A stretch of DNA of 64,000 bases from CAWKDG01 sp963848355 (GTDB lineage: Bacteria; Actinomycetota; Acidimicrobiia; Acidimicrobiales; UBA8190), in the NCBI GenBank assembly GCA_963848355.1, contig CAWKDG010000012.1:1736001-1800000 (forward strand), written 5' to 3'. The notes under the pieces are model-generated. The model did not search any database. It had not been told where the DNA came from and saw only the letters and a program-made list of their open reading frames with translations. Made by a program: the position numbers and the translations under genes. This document shows positions 63,677-64,000 of this stretch, one piece after another (the first letter of the stretch is position 1; every line of letters starts with the position of its first letter).

Positions 63677-64000
63677 TCAGTCGGGGTGGACCGAGCGCAA
63701 TCCGGCCCAGGCCAGATCGGCCAGCCGCCGCGCCAGGCGATTGGCCTCCGCCTCCTCTGTTCCCCGTTCGACCGGGTTCCGGGTGGCGACGAAGTGGTGG
63801 CTGGCCCCCTCGGCCATGCCGACCATGGCGTAGGCCAGCAGGCGCCGGTGGTCCTCGTCGAGCCCGGCGTCGATGAGCGGGTCGATGGCCTCGGCGATGG
63901 TGTCCTGGACCTTGCGGACCGCTCGCGAGAGCTCGGGGTCGTTCGGCACGTTGCTGCCGAAGAGAAGGTTGAAAGCGGCCGGATGCGTCACCACCAGATG
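63677..64000 (-). CDS. TetR family regulator, C-terminal part, cut by window edge
   Basis: 108 codons including the stop, running in from the right edge. Segments AAFNLLFGSNVPNDPELSRA, DEDHRRLLAYAMVGMAEGAS and ANRLARRLADLAWAGLRSVH are the helices of a TetR ligand-binding domain. The HTH lies outside the window. Target genes unknown. Confidence 0.75.
   Translation of the reverse strand, partial: HLVVTHPAAFNLLFGSNVPNDPELSRAVRKVQDTIAEAIDPLIDAGLDEDHRRLLAYAMVGMAEGASHHFVATRNPVERGTEEAEANRLARRLADLAWAGLRSVHPD

Overview
The window is 64 kb of GC-rich DNA that looks chromosomal and actinobacterial. The organism call is inference. It rests on a YlbL-like PDZ/S16 protease beside a UPF0182 membrane protein, a DivIVA protein, many GTG starts, Thr/Ser-rich tails on exported proteins, and a fused LivH-LivM permease. 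Class Acidimicrobiia or a relative is my best guess. No phage structural operon, integrase, transposase, rRNA or CRISPR array was seen.

Layout. 1-6.5 kb: the start of a HEAT-repeat protein (minus), then ylbL, a DivIVA protein with an unusual MuF-like Cys-rich tail, a UPF0182 protein, and initiator tRNA-Met with a terminator. 6.5-28.6 kb is an accessory-looking stretch of export modules, each with its own sensor: PadR + ABC ATPase + FtsX-type permease; a decayed ABC-2 ATPase/permease/permease set opposite a histidine kinase and NarL-type regulator; a DrrAB-like pair with a MarR regulator; and a second PadR + ATPase + ATPase + FtsX permease. Small exported beta-rich proteins, an AT-richer membrane protein, a tautomerase and a hydrolase/TetR pair fill the gaps. 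28.6-34.7 kb carries secreted proteins: a Tat-exported glycoside hydrolase, a two-repeat secreted protein of unknown family and an S53 protease. 34.7-48.3 kb is a mosaic of small metabolic genes: two GNATs, a sterol-desaturase-like protein, a DsbA-like protein, a TetR/arylsulfatase pair, a MocR regulator opposite a PNPOx-fold protein, enoyl-CoA hydratase, an Ada-AlkA/Ogt alkylation-repair pair and an esterase. 48.3-54.2 kb is a branched-chain-amino-acid-type ABC importer (binding protein, fused LivHM, LivG, LivF) with an amidohydrolase. 54.2-60.6 kb has valS (archaeal type) divergent from cysS, an acyl-CoA dehydrogenase and a sulfotransferase. 60.8-64 kb has a second copy of the secreted two-repeat protein, a lipoprotein with an LMW phosphatase, a DUF4395-like protein and a TetR fragment.

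Several genes (ABC-2 ATPase, both ABC-2 permeases, histidine kinase, MocR, Ada-AlkA, probably LivG/LivF) are broken by single-base frame changes, some at short G/C runs. Assembly indels or true decay could both explain this, and only reads can decide. The least explained items are the DivIVA/MuF-like fusion, the paralogous two-repeat secreted proteins (one in an apparent operon with a sedolisin), and the shared ATACT-type palindromes at the PadR-linked promoters.
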